Below are positions 44,509 through 53,000 of a stretch of 64,000 nt of DNA, piece by piece (position 1 is the stretch's first letter; every line of letters starts with the position of its first letter). Source of the DNA: Neoroseomonas eburnea (GTDB lineage: Bacteria > Pseudomonadota > Alphaproteobacteria > Acetobacterales > Acetobacteraceae); assembly GCF_018129005.1 (NCBI RefSeq), contig NZ_JAAEDL010000026.1, forward strand, positions 1 through 64,000, read 5' to 3'. Made by a program: the position numbers and the translations under genes. The notes under the pieces were generated by a model. It searched no databases. It was not told where the DNA came from and worked only from the letters and a program-made list of their open reading frames with translations.

Positions 44509-44553
44509 GTGCGAGCGCTGTGATGGCGGCAAGAAGGTCGGGAGCGCTCGCAC
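44509..44553. repeat. Inverted repeat GTGCGAGCGCT/AGCGCTCGCAC downstream of cas2
   Basis: Perfect 11-base arms (44509-44519 and 44543-44553) with a 23-base loop, starting 39 bases after the cas2 stop. It may be a transcript-end hairpin; no T run follows. It is single, so it is not a CRISPR repeat. Confidence 0.75.
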
Positions 44554-45147
44554 AGGCTGTTTGAACAGGTAAATCAGGGAGTTGCAGTGATCGTGCTGAT
44601 GAGCAGAGCCTCTGTCGTCTGGCGAGATCACGGCGCCGGAGAGAGTGCTCGCAATGGGTCTTGCAAGGGTCTGGTCTTCTGGGCGATTTTTTTGGGGAGT
44701 CTTCCTCGGCAGAAATGCCGGGGCCTCATTGAAGCGAACACGAGCACACGTCGATCGGCGGCGGCGTACCGAAGTGTTCGTTCTCGAAGTACGGATTTCG
44801 GGCAAGTGGTATGCGAATCAGAGCAAGTGCCGACCGTGCTGAAACCGGCCTTTGAACTGGTCTTTCGATTTCCGTACTAAATCGGCCAGGTCAGGAGGTG
44901 CGGAGAGAAACACCAGCCGGAGAGCGACGTCCGGCCGTCTCCGCGTCTCGCCGGTCAACAGGTGCGCGCTGGGAAAATTCGGATGCCTGCCACTCAGCGC
45001 GGCGGTCATTCAGCCGGAGAATACGACACGCATCGGAACTGGCGGAGGGAGTGCTACCGGGTTCGAACCGTCTTCGGTGGCCGGTTCCCGTGCCGCAGCA
45101 GGAAGCGGCTCGTGGCCTTTCGATGCAGCAAGGCCAAGTTGACGAGC

Positions 45148-45176
45148 TTGACGAAATAATGCCGCGGGCCCATATT
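45148..45176 (+). promoter_or_regulatory. Predicted sigma-70-type promoter of the toxin-antitoxin operon
   Basis: TTGACG (45148-45153), a 17-bp spacer and CATATT (45171-45176). The expected start of transcription, about 7 bases later, coincides with the ATG at 45183, so the antitoxin mRNA could be leaderless. No Shine-Dalgarno sequence is visible in front of 45183, which fits. Confidence 0.45.
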
Positions 45177-45182
45177 CCCGCC

Positions 45183-45899
45183 ATGACTACCACCGACCAG
45201 AGAACTGCTCACAGCAAGGTCGCTGCCCGCCCTCCCCGGACGCATGCCCGAAAGGCGCCAGCCCGCGTCGAGGTGCCACAGGGTATCTCCGCTGAAGAGG
45301 CCCGGCGAGTGCTTTCCGCTGTCGCAAGCAGCGCCAGCATGGTGATGCGGACCGGTCGGGTGCTGACGCTCGACCTCAAGCCGACAGTCGGACGTAGCTC
45401 GACTCGCTTCCTGCTCGTGAAGTCGAAGCGCGTCGTGGCCGCACAGCCCCAGCCCGCGCAGCATGAAGGTGAGCCGCTCACGCCAGCTGCCGCACGCGCG
45501 GCGTTGAAGCGTGCCTATAGCCGTGGCGCAGCAGCGGCGGCCGAGCTGCTGTCGGGACCGGACATGCTTTCTTCTGATGCGCTGGCTGAGCGGCTCGGCC
45601 TATCGCGCGAGGCGGTGCATCAGAAGCGGCGGCGCGGTGAGTTGCTCGGCCTCGAAGGCGCCAAGCGCGGCATGCGCTTCCCGGCATGGCAGATCGGGCC
45701 GAACGGGCGACCGCCGGCGGCGCTTCCAGCGTTGCACGAGGCATTGGGGGAGCCGTGGGCCGTGTACCGCTTCCTTCGCCAACGCCATCCGGAGCTCGGT
45801 ATGCGGACAGGCCTCGAGGCCGTGACCGATCCGCGCCAAGCGGCCGAGGCGCTTGCGCTTGCCCGTCGCGGTGGTGACTTCGGCCCGGCTGGGGCGTGA
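45183..45899 (+). CDS. Antitoxin-like DNA-binding protein of a RES toxin pair
   Basis: 238 residues from ATG 45183 (ATG 45159 is possible). The N-terminal 60 residues are basic and disordered. A conserved beta/alpha part follows (GISAEEARRVLSAVASSASM, SSTRFLLVKSKRVV), then a helix-turn-helix (DMLSSDALAERLGLSREAVH, QKRRRGELLGLE). The C-terminal 55 residues (ALPALHEALGEPWAVYRFLR, HPELGMRTGLEAVTDPRQAAEAL) match the toxin-binding domain of Xre/MbcA/ParS antitoxins. It should neutralise the RES protein encoded next and repress the operon. Genes overlap by GTGA. Confidence 0.72.
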   Translation: MTTTDQRTAHSKVAARPPRTHARKAPARVEVPQGISAEEARRVLSAVASSASMVMRTGRVLTLDLKPTVGRSSTRFLLVKSKRVVAAQPQPAQHEGEPLTPAAARAALKRAYSRGAAAAAELLSGPDMLSSDALAERLGLSREAVHQKRRRGELLGLEGAKRGMRFPAWQIGPNGRPPAALPALHEALGEPWAVYRFLRQRHPELGMRTGLEAVTDPRQAAEALALARRGGDFGPAGA

Positions 45900-46552
45900 G
45901 TAACCCGCGGGCACGGGCCCGTCCGCCCCGTCGCGCGGCCGAACTACGGCCTGCCGTCGCGACGATCCCGGCGGGCGCCCGCTGGATTCGCTTCGTGCGG
46001 GCCGTGCATTCTGACGCACTCGGTGTCGGCCAGGGCGCGTCCCGCTTCTCCGATCCGATGCTGGACCGTGGACGGCTGCCGCGCTGGCTGCCGCTCTATC
46101 TCGGTCAGTCCTTCACGCTGTGCCTTCAGGAGGTGCTGCTGCGGGACCGTGCCAACGTCGCGCCGCCTGGTCCTTTCCTGGTTGCAGAGGCGGAGTTCGC
46201 GCTCTGGGATTGGGTTGAGATCGAAGTCGTCCGCCCCCTGCTGCTGGTGGATCTGCGTGGCACAGCGCTGACCCGGTCCCGCGTTCCGACCGATGTGGTG
46301 GGCGCTGCCGACCAGCGGCTGGCCCGTGCCTGGGCAGCCGCCTTCCGCCGACATCCTTCCGGCTTCGCCGGCATAGTCTTTCCCTCGCGCTTCCGGACCG
46401 GGGACAATCTCGCCCTGTTTCACGATCGCATTGTGGGAGCCCTGCGCATTGCGTCGCGTCGGCGTCTGCTGGACAGCCCTGTCGATTTGGGGCGCGCTTG
46501 CGACGCACTCGATCTCGCCATTGTCCCGACGGCATCTGACCCCGAAGCATGA
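45896..46552 (+). CDS. RES-domain toxin (NAD+-depleting type)
   Basis: 218 residues from GTG 45896. RES hallmarks: WIRFVRAVHSDALGVGQGASRFSDP (Arg and RFSDP motif), LYLGQSFTLCLQEVLLRD (Glu), LLVDLRGTALTRSRV, FAGIVFPSRFRTGDNLALFHD. RES toxins resemble ADP-ribosyltransferases and degrade NAD+ to stop growth. It is the second gene after its antitoxin, the normal order for this class. Codon usage is less GC-biased than the backbone, consistent with transfer. Confidence 0.78.
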   Translation: MSNPRARARPPRRAAELRPAVATIPAGARWIRFVRAVHSDALGVGQGASRFSDPMLDRGRLPRWLPLYLGQSFTLCLQEVLLRDRANVAPPGPFLVAEAEFALWDWVEIEVVRPLLLVDLRGTALTRSRVPTDVVGAADQRLARAWAAAFRRHPSGFAGIVFPSRFRTGDNLALFHDRIVGALRIASRRRLLDSPVDLGRACDALDLAIVPTASDPEA

Positions 46553-46572
46553 GAGGCTGTCACGGAGCGGCT

Positions 46573-46953
46573 TCACTCCTCTCCTTCGACGTCAAGAAAC
46601 GACATCGAGAGCGTCAAGAGACGACGGATCATGAGATCTCTGCCGTCGCCAGCAGTATCTCTCCGCAGCGCCAGGACCAGTATGGCTTCAAGCACGGTAT
46701 CAGAATGTCGTGCGATGCGCAGGAGATGCTCCCCGCTCGGGCCTCGTGCGCCCGATAGCCAGCCACGCACGGTCCTATTGCTTGCCCCCGTCCAGCGTTC
46801 GAGCTGCTTGGCCGCGCCGCCCCTGAGGCCCACACCACGCTGCAAGGCCTTTGCAATGGCTTTGGCGTACTCGCCTGCAGCAAGCGCGTCGCCATTGGCC
46901 CGTGGCAACTTCTTGCCGCTTTTCGCCCGCCCGGCCCCGTTTATTGGCAACAT
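46573..46953 (-). CDS. Small XRE-like DNA-binding protein
   Basis: 126 residues. Basic N-terminus, then a helix-turn-helix region: YAKAIAKALQRGVGLRGGAA, KQLERWTGASNRTVRGWLSG, ARGPSGEHLLRIARHSDTVL, EAILVLA. The phrase WTGASxRTVxxWLxGxRGPSGEHL is a recurring signature of small regulators linked to recombinase/ParB elements and phage islands. It is divergent from the serine recombinase, 125 bp away, and may repress it. Confidence 0.68.
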   Translation of the reverse strand: MLPINGAGRAKSGKKLPRANGDALAAGEYAKAIAKALQRGVGLRGGAAKQLERWTGASNRTVRGWLSGARGPSGEHLLRIARHSDTVLEAILVLALRRDTAGDGRDLMIRRLLTLSMSFLDVEGEE

Positions 46954-47077
46954 CCTGCCACGCCCCTTCCGCTAGGTTCAGGGCATCGAGGATGCGAGTG
47001 CGACCGCGCTTGCCGGGCCTTCCGCGCATTGCAGGGCAGTGCGTGATCTCCGGCGAACCGGGCAGCGCTGCCCAGGA

Positions 47078-48658
47078 ATGGCGCGGGTGGTGGATCGGCA
47101 CGACAAGGCACGGGCGAAGAGGGGGAGCGCGGTTCGACCACCGAGGGCGGCCGAGTACCTTCGCATGTCGACCGAACATCAGCAGTACTCGACGGAAAAT
47201 CAGGCGGATGCAATCCGACGATATGCCGAAGCACGAGGGATCGAGATCGTCCGCACCTACACTGATCACGGGAAGAGCGGCGTCACCATCCACGGTCGCG
47301 ATGGCCTGCAGGCCCTGCTCCAGGACGTAGAGTCCGGCCAAGCCGATTTCAACACCATCCTCGTCTATGATGTGAGCCGTTGGGGTCGGTTCCAGGATCC
47401 GGATGAGGCCGGCTACTACGAGCATATCTGCAAGAAGGCCAGCATCACGATCCAGTACTGCGCCGAGCAATTCGAGAATGACGGCAGCCCCATCGCGAAC
47501 ATCGTCAAGGACGTCAAACGCATGATGGCCGGCGAGTATAGCCGGGAGCTGTCCGTGAAGGTTTTCGCGGGACAGTGCCGCCTCATCGAACGCGGTTGCC
47601 GGCAGGGCGGCGCTGCTGGCTTCGGTCTCCGGCGTCAGCTCATCGACATTGGCGGCAACCCGAAGAACCTGCTCCAGCGTGGACAGCAGAAAAGTATCCA
47701 GACCGACCGCGTGATCCTTGTCCCAGGCCCCGAAGAGGAAGTCGGAATCGTTCGCTGGATCTACGGCGCCTTCGTGGAAGGCGGCAGGACCGAGCGTGAG
47801 ATTGCCGCGGAGCTGAACGCAAATGGCATCTGGACGGACCTGGGCCGCGCCTGGACCCGCGGAACTGTGCATCAGGTGCTGATCAACCCGAAATATGCCG
47901 GTGACAATGTCTGGAACCGGACCTCGTCGAAGATCACGGAGAAACCGCATCGCAATCGCCCCGAGTTCTGGGTCAGAGCCGACGACGCCTTCGAAGCGGT
48001 GGTCGATCGCGCTCTCTTCAATGCAGCGCAGGCCATCGTCCAAGACCGCTCGCAGCGCCTCTCCAACGATGAAATGCTGGCGGCACTGAGCAGCCTTCTC
48101 AAGGCGCGAGGCCAGCTGTCCGGCCTCATCATCGACGAGGCAGAGGGCCTCCCATCCAGCAGCGCGTACCAGTACCGCTTCGGCAGCCTCCTGCGAGCCT
48201 ATGAGCTCGTGGGTTTCACGCCCGATCGCGACTACGGCTATGTCGAGACGAACCGTGCCCTGCGGCGCATGTATCCCGATATCGTCGCATCTGTCATTGC
48301 CGGCATCGAGGCTGGAGGCGGGAGCGTTGTCCAGGATCCCGAGACCGACCTCCTGAAGGTCAACAGCGAGCTCCTGCTCTCCATCATCATCGGACGGCGC
48401 ACCGAAACGGCGGCCGGTTCGGCCCGCTGGCACCTCCGCCTCGATGCAGGCCTCGTGCCCGACCTCACCGTCGCTGTACGCATGGCGGAGGGAAACCTCG
48501 TTCCCCTCGACTACTACATCCTGCCAGGCATCGACATGGCAGAGCCGCGGATACGCTTTGAGCAGCACAACGAGGGCGGCCTCGACGCGTATCGCTTCGA
48601 CGATCTTGGCGCCCTGTATGATCTCACCGGACGAGTGCCCCTGAAGGAGGTGGCATGA
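47078..48658 (+). CDS. Large serine recombinase
   Basis: 526 residues if ATG 47078 is used (GTG 47039 also possible). The resolvase/invertase catalytic domain (about 20-160) has AEYLRMSTEHQQYSTENQAD with the nucleophilic Ser, ILVYDVSRWGRFQDPDEAGYYEH, and VKRMMAGEYSRELSVKVFAG. The recombinase domain (GFGLRR, GIVRWIYGAFVEGGRTEREIA, TRGTVHQVLINPKYAGDNVW) and a long C-terminal part follow. The zinc-ribbon cysteines of some large serine recombinases are not evident. It would integrate or excise the element. It is coupled to the first ParB gene by ATGA. Confidence 0.88.
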   Translation: MARVVDRHDKARAKRGSAVRPPRAAEYLRMSTEHQQYSTENQADAIRRYAEARGIEIVRTYTDHGKSGVTIHGRDGLQALLQDVESGQADFNTILVYDVSRWGRFQDPDEAGYYEHICKKASITIQYCAEQFENDGSPIANIVKDVKRMMAGEYSRELSVKVFAGQCRLIERGCRQGGAAGFGLRRQLIDIGGNPKNLLQRGQQKSIQTDRVILVPGPEEEVGIVRWIYGAFVEGGRTEREIAAELNANGIWTDLGRAWTRGTVHQVLINPKYAGDNVWNRTSSKITEKPHRNRPEFWVRADDAFEAVVDRALFNAAQAIVQDRSQRLSNDEMLAALSSLLKARGQLSGLIIDEAEGLPSSSAYQYRFGSLLRAYELVGFTPDRDYGYVETNRALRRMYPDIVASVIAGIEAGGGSVVQDPETDLLKVNSELLLSIIIGRRTETAAGSARWHLRLDAGLVPDLTVAVRMAEGNLVPLDYYILPGIDMAEPRIRFEQHNEGGLDAYRFDDLGALYDLTGRVPLKEVA

Positions 48659-49575
48659 GCGAACACGACAGACCTGAGCCTCGCGAGCCGTACCGCCCGG
48701 AGGCAAGCGAGATACGGCGCGTTCCGGTGGACCGGATCCGCGTCATCAATCCGCGGGTCCGCAATCAGAAGATCTTCGCGAGCATCGTGGATAGCATCGC
48801 AACCATCGGCCTGAAGCGACCGATCACCGTCGCGCTGAACGGCAGCGACGCAGGCGGGCCACGATACGATCTTGTGTGCGGCCAAGGCCGACTGGAAGCA
48901 TTCCTGGCGCTCGGCGAAAAGGAGATACCGAGCATCGTGGTGCAGGCCTCGGAAGCCGACCGGTACCTCATGAGCTTGGTCGAGAACCTTGCCCGGCGGA
49001 AGCATTCGAACGCCGACCTGCTGAGCGCTGTCCGTGCCCTCGATGAGCGCGGCTACACGGCGATGCAGATCTGCCGCAAGACGGGTCTCGACCAGACCTA
49101 CATTCGCGGCGTCCTGCAGCTCCTGGCTGCTGGCGAAGAGCGCCTCATTGCCGCCGTCGAGAAGGGATGGCTCCCGATCACATTGGCGATGCAGATCTCC
49201 GCCGCTGGCCCAGAAGACGTCCAGGTTGCCATGATGGAAGCCTATGACAGCGGCATGCTTCGGGGCGAGCAGCTCATGAAGGTCCGCCGACTCATTGATC
49301 GGCGCCAAGCGGCGGGTAAGCGCTATACGAGGACCCGACGCGAGCAGGGAACGATGACGCCGCGCCGCCTGCTGCTGGCTTACCAGGCCGAGGTCCGCCG
49401 ACAACGATTGGTTGTCAAGAAGGCCGAAGTCGGAGAGCAGCGCCTGCTTTTCGTCGTGTCGGCGCTGCGCCGCCTGATGTCCGACGAGCATCTCCGAACC
49501 TTGCTTCGCGCGGAGAATGTCGGCGAGGTCCCGAAGCCATTGGCGGACCGCCTTTCGGGAGCCGCGCGGCCATGA
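48655..49575 (+). CDS. ParB/RepB-like protein 1
   Basis: 306 residues. The ParB N-terminal nuclease-like domain (about 20-110) has RRVPVDRIRVINPRVRNQKI, YDLVCGQGRLEAFLALGEKE, and LMSLVENLARRKHSNADLL (box II GxxRxxA-like and NLxRR). An HTH follows (YTAMQICRKTGLDQTYIRGVLQLL). There is no centromere-like parS seen nearby and no parA. It is probably an element-specific regulator or maintenance factor rather than a chromosome-partition ParB. Overlaps its neighbours by ATGA on both sides. Confidence 0.82.
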   Translation: MSEHDRPEPREPYRPEASEIRRVPVDRIRVINPRVRNQKIFASIVDSIATIGLKRPITVALNGSDAGGPRYDLVCGQGRLEAFLALGEKEIPSIVVQASEADRYLMSLVENLARRKHSNADLLSAVRALDERGYTAMQICRKTGLDQTYIRGVLQLLAAGEERLIAAVEKGWLPITLAMQISAAGPEDVQVAMMEAYDSGMLRGEQLMKVRRLIDRRQAAGKRYTRTRREQGTMTPRRLLLAYQAEVRRQRLVVKKAEVGEQRLLFVVSALRRLMSDEHLRTLLRAENVGEVPKPLADRLSGAARP

Positions 49576-50480
49576 GCAGCGTCCGACCGGCTTTCGAGGA
49601 CAACACGGCCGTCATCCCCATCGCCCAAATCCATCCGACCAGAAAGCTCGCGCGGGACATCCGCAAGTCCCAGAAGTTCCAGACCATTACCGCGTCAATC
49701 CGGGAACTCGGCCTTGTGGAACCTCTGGCCGTCTATGCCGAACCTGTCGAGGCCGGCAGTACGCCCCGCTATTCGCTGCTGGATGGGCACCTCCGGCTGG
49801 AGGCGCTGAAGGTGCTGGGTGCGACGGAAGCGCATTGTCTTCTGGCAAAGGAGGATGAAGGCTACACCTACAATCGCCGCATCAACCGGCTCAGCGCCAT
49901 CCAGGAGCACCGCATGATCCTGAAGGCGATCGAACGCAGGGTGCCACCGGAGCGCATTGCCCAGGCCCTGAATGTGAATGTCGAGAGGATCCGTGCGCGC
50001 CAGCGCATGCTCGATGGCATCGCGCCGGAGGTGGTGGCGCTCCTCAAGGACAGGATGGTGAGCCACGGCGTCTTCGGCGTGTTGCGCCGGATGAAGCCGA
50101 TCCGGCAGATCGAGGCCGCGGAGATGATGATCTCAGCGAACCGCTTCACGGAGAACTATGCACGCATGGTTCTGGTGGCAACGCGGGCCGACCTCCTGGT
50201 AGAGCCGAAGCGGGCGAAGGCGACGGAGGGGACGACTCCCGAGGACATCGCCCGCATGGAGCGCGAGATGGAGCGGCTTCAGCAGGACCACCGGGTGGCG
50301 GAGGACACACTTGGCGAGACCATGCTCGTGCTGGTCGTCGCCAAGGGGTACCTCGCGCGCCTCATGCGCAACGAGGCGGTTTCCAGCTATCTGTCGCGCC
50401 ACCACCCCGAATTGTCTGTCGAACTGGTCTCGGTGATGGAGGCCGTCGCGACGGACGCGCGGAGCATCGCACGAGAATAG
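49572..50480 (+). CDS. ParB/RepB-like protein 2
   Basis: 302 residues. ParB-type N-terminal domain: VIPIAQIHPTRKLARDIRKS, ELGLVEPLAVYAEP, YSLLDGHLRLEALKVLGATE, AHCLLAKEDEGYTYNRRINR (DGHxRLxA in place of GxxR), then an HTH region (ERIAQALNVNVERIRARQRM) and a helical C-terminus. It is only distantly similar to the preceding ParB, so the two are not a recent duplication. It probably works with ParB 1 and the recombinase in the same element. Confidence 0.8.
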   Translation: MSSVRPAFEDNTAVIPIAQIHPTRKLARDIRKSQKFQTITASIRELGLVEPLAVYAEPVEAGSTPRYSLLDGHLRLEALKVLGATEAHCLLAKEDEGYTYNRRINRLSAIQEHRMILKAIERRVPPERIAQALNVNVERIRARQRMLDGIAPEVVALLKDRMVSHGVFGVLRRMKPIRQIEAAEMMISANRFTENYARMVLVATRADLLVEPKRAKATEGTTPEDIARMEREMERLQQDHRVAEDTLGETMLVLVVAKGYLARLMRNEAVSSYLSRHHPELSVELVSVMEAVATDARSIARE

Positions 50481-50772
50481 CCTGGTCGGCCGGGCGGGGC
50501 CGGCCATTGGGATGGGGACCCGGACCCGAAAGCGCGGGGACCGCCGGAGACGCCGCACGGTGGGGCGGATCGAGGGCGGTGGTGGGGATGGCGGCGGACC
50601 CGCTGGTGCCCACCAGGCCGGCCGCCATGGGACCGGCCGAACAGTGGAAGCGTGCCCGGCACGGCGACAGCGCCGGGCACGCCTTCCGCCGAGAGCGCAT
50701 TGGGCCATCACCGCCCTGATGCCCCGTTCCATTGGATCATCTCCATTGGCGTTGACGCAGGAGACGACAGCG

Positions 50773-51006
50773 ATGCCTGGCATAGAAGACGATCCCCGGT
50801 TTCCTCGCGACCCGATCGGCCCTGATGAGCGGGAGGAGTTCATTCGGCTGATGGAGGCACTTGGTGACGATGGGCGCGCAACAGTGTTGGCTCTCGCCAG
50901 GCACTATGCTCGACAGAGGGGCATGGCTTGGGTGGACGCCGTGCCCGCCATGAGGTCGCAACGCAAGCGGCTCGGTCGTGGGGGCGGCTCGGGACGCCGC
51001 ACATAA
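50773..51006 (+). CDS. Small hypothetical protein related to the one at 29572-29757
   Basis: 77 residues from ATG 50773: DDPRFPRDPIGPDEREEFIR, LMEALGDDGRATVLALARHY, ARQRGMAWVDAVPAM and a basic tail. The middle shares spacing and residues with the small protein downstream of kdpE (GPxxRxE, DGR, ARxxARxxG). No function recognised. The 290 bp before it (50481-50772) show no gene. Confidence 0.55.
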   Translation: MPGIEDDPRFPRDPIGPDEREEFIRLMEALGDDGRATVLALARHYARQRGMAWVDAVPAMRSQRKRLGRGGGSGRRT

Positions 51007-51030
51007 TCACCGACGATGTGCTCTGATCGG

Positions 51031-52857
51031 TCACGGTACTCTGCCCTTCCGCGCGGCCACGGAGAGCGTCGCCGCGCCCAGGTCGAAGGTTGCGGGCGAG
51101 ATGTTCCTGGCCATAACGCGCACGGTGTTGTTGGACCAGGCTGCGGCGTCGAGCTCGATGAAGCGCGTCGAGGAGGCGAGTGCCGCATGGGCAAGGTCCC
51201 CCTGCCGCGCGCCGTTGACGGTGACGTCGAGCAAGCTGGTCGCCCCTGGCGCCAAGTTCGGCAGGTCCCAGGCGACCTCCGCCGCGAACTCCCGCTGCCC
51301 GACCGGCAGGGCGGGCGTGCCACAGAGCAGCGCCGGCGCCGCCTCGGGCAGCCCATAGAGCCGCAGCGCCTCGACCTCGATCTGCCCATCAAAGCCGACG
51401 ATGCCGATCTGCGCGAAGGCGACACCGGCGCCGAGCCGCACCGTCATGCGCTTGTTCAGCGAGGCGTCGGCCATGGCGGCGCCACCGGTCCAGGCCTTGG
51501 ACGGGACATTCCACAGCAGCGTGGTGATCGAGGCCAACGCATCGCCGGCGACGTTCTCGCGGACGTCCATCGCCGCATCGAAGCACCGCACGAAGATCCG
51601 CCCCCCGTCCGCCCCGCCGACGAGTGAATGGACCAGGGCGAATTCCTTGGCCTGCGAGCAGTCCACCACGAAGGCGAGCCCCCGCTGCGCCTCGAGCAGC
51701 AGCCCGCGGGAAGTGGGCGTGATGTCGTCCAGCCCGTTGAAAGACAGCCCGGCGAGCGTGGTGGCGCTGGTCGTGGACGTGGCGACCACCGCCAGCCCCT
51801 CGACGCCGATCTCGGTCGCGCTGTGGCGGAAGGCCTGGGCCCGGACATTGGGCACCGAGCCCAGCAGCCGCAGATGCCGCGAAGCCGGCGCCCGGTGGCG
51901 GTTGAGCACAGTGTTGCCGCAGCGCGTGGCGGTCGCGGTGTAGTCGATGCCAACCTGGTAGGTGTTGCTCCACGCGACCTCGTACTCGCAATCCTGCGCC
52001 GCGGCGGTGTGCCGGGCGACGATCGGCGAGCAGGCCTCCATGCGCAGCGCCCGGCCGATGATCGCCGAGCCGCTGGTCTCGTTCAGGAAGGGAATGGCGA
52101 CGTTCGGGTCGAGCTGCCGCAGCTCGAAGTTCGGCGCGTCGAAGACGTGCCGGTTGTGGTTGGAATAGGCCCCGTCCGCCTTGGACAGCCGGATCCCGAA
52201 GCGATCGATGGTGGGGTTGATCCCGGTTGCGATGGCGAAGTGACCCCCATAGTAGCGAATGGAGGTGTTCCAGGCGGTGGCGGTGGCGCAGCGGATATCG
52301 AGACCGATGCGGTTGTTGAGGATGCGTCCGAGATGGAAGGTGCTGTCCTCGACGCCGCGGCCGTCGCCGAGCGTCCGCATGCCGATGGTGAAGCCCGACA
52401 CCAGGCGGAGCTCGACCACCGAGGCGTCGACGTTGCGCACCAGGATGCCGATGTCGGTCTCGTCGAGCCAATCGGACTGGGTCTGCCGGACGACCTGCAG
52501 CCCGGCATAGTGCTTCTCGCCGTTGCGGACGGTGCCGCCATCGCCGAGCGTCAGCACGGTCGTGGGGGCGGTGCCGCTGTAGCGGATGACGCCATGCATG
52601 ATCAGGCCGCGGGCGCCGCCGCCGAGCGTGACGCCGGCGGCGACGTTCCAGGTGCCGGGCGGGATGACCGCGAATTTCTGGTCCGCCGCGGCGCGGTCGA
52701 AGGCGGCCTGGATCGCGGTGCGATCATCGGCGACGCCATCGCCCAGGCCGCCGAAGTCGGAGGGCAGCACCGTCTCGCGGTCGCGCAGGTATTTGGCGAG
52801 GTCGGTCTTGCTGACCGCGGCGTCGAGCACCAGCAGGTCATCGATACGGGCGGGCAT
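51031..52857 (-). CDS. Phage tail fibre / depolymerase-like protein
   Basis: 608 residues from ATG 52857. The N-terminal part has VLPSDFGGLGDGVADDRTAI QAAFDRAAADQKFAVIPPGTW, the pectate-lyase/glycosyl-hydrolase-28-like opening of many tail spike proteins. Beta-helix-like repeats follow (GVIRYSGTAPTTVLTLGDGG, NNRIGLDIRCATATAWNTSI) and a beta-rich C-terminus. Such proteins bind or cut surface polysaccharide at infection. It is the last gene of the tail module in transcription order. Confidence 0.75.
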   Translation of the reverse strand: MPARIDDLLVLDAAVSKTDLAKYLRDRETVLPSDFGGLGDGVADDRTAIQAAFDRAAADQKFAVIPPGTWNVAAGVTLGGGARGLIMHGVIRYSGTAPTTVLTLGDGGTVRNGEKHYAGLQVVRQTQSDWLDETDIGILVRNVDASVVELRLVSGFTIGMRTLGDGRGVEDSTFHLGRILNNRIGLDIRCATATAWNTSIRYYGGHFAIATGINPTIDRFGIRLSKADGAYSNHNRHVFDAPNFELRQLDPNVAIPFLNETSGSAIIGRALRMEACSPIVARHTAAAQDCEYEVAWSNTYQVGIDYTATATRCGNTVLNRHRAPASRHLRLLGSVPNVRAQAFRHSATEIGVEGLAVVATSTTSATTLAGLSFNGLDDITPTSRGLLLEAQRGLAFVVDCSQAKEFALVHSLVGGADGGRIFVRCFDAAMDVRENVAGDALASITTLLWNVPSKAWTGGAAMADASLNKRMTVRLGAGVAFAQIGIVGFDGQIEVEALRLYGLPEAAPALLCGTPALPVGQREFAAEVAWDLPNLAPGATSLLDVTVNGARQGDLAHAALASSTRFIELDAAAWSNNTVRVMARNISPATFDLGAATLSVAARKGRVP

Positions 52858-53000
52858 GAGGGGATGCTCCGGATCAGAGCGCGGTTATGGGCATCGCGGC
52901 CCTTCGGCGCGGGAACGGTGACCTCGATGGGTGCCGCCACCACGACGGCCAAGAAGGCCCTCTGGCGGGGCCGCAGCGTGAAAGGGCGCCGACGAAGAAC

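Larger units (their letters stand above)
44471..45182. other. Former CRISPR-array position; no repeats found
   Basis: 712 bp downstream of cas2. It contains a hairpin (44509-44553), an A/T-richer stretch around 44560-44900 that may be a leader relic, and a promoter at its right end. I looked for direct repeats of 25-40 bp and found none, so the array is gone or lies elsewhere. No gene is supported; frames here are short and lack RBS. Confidence 0.6.
46573..50480 (+). mobile_element. Recombinase-ParB-ParB integrative element
   Basis: A divergent XRE-type regulator, a large serine recombinase and two ParB-like proteins with four-base gene overlaps. This gene set recurs as a mobile block in alphaproteobacterial genomes. 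Its ends (att sites) could not be recognised, so the limits given are those of the genes. Confidence 0.6.

Noticed and set aside
44587-44880. Possible 97-residue gene after cas2
   Set aside because: No ribosome-binding site, mixed non-conserved sequence, and it lies in the presumed former leader region.
44471-45182. Possible CRISPR array downstream of cas2
   Set aside because: No direct repeats of CRISPR length occur; the only structure is a single hairpin with unequal surroundings.
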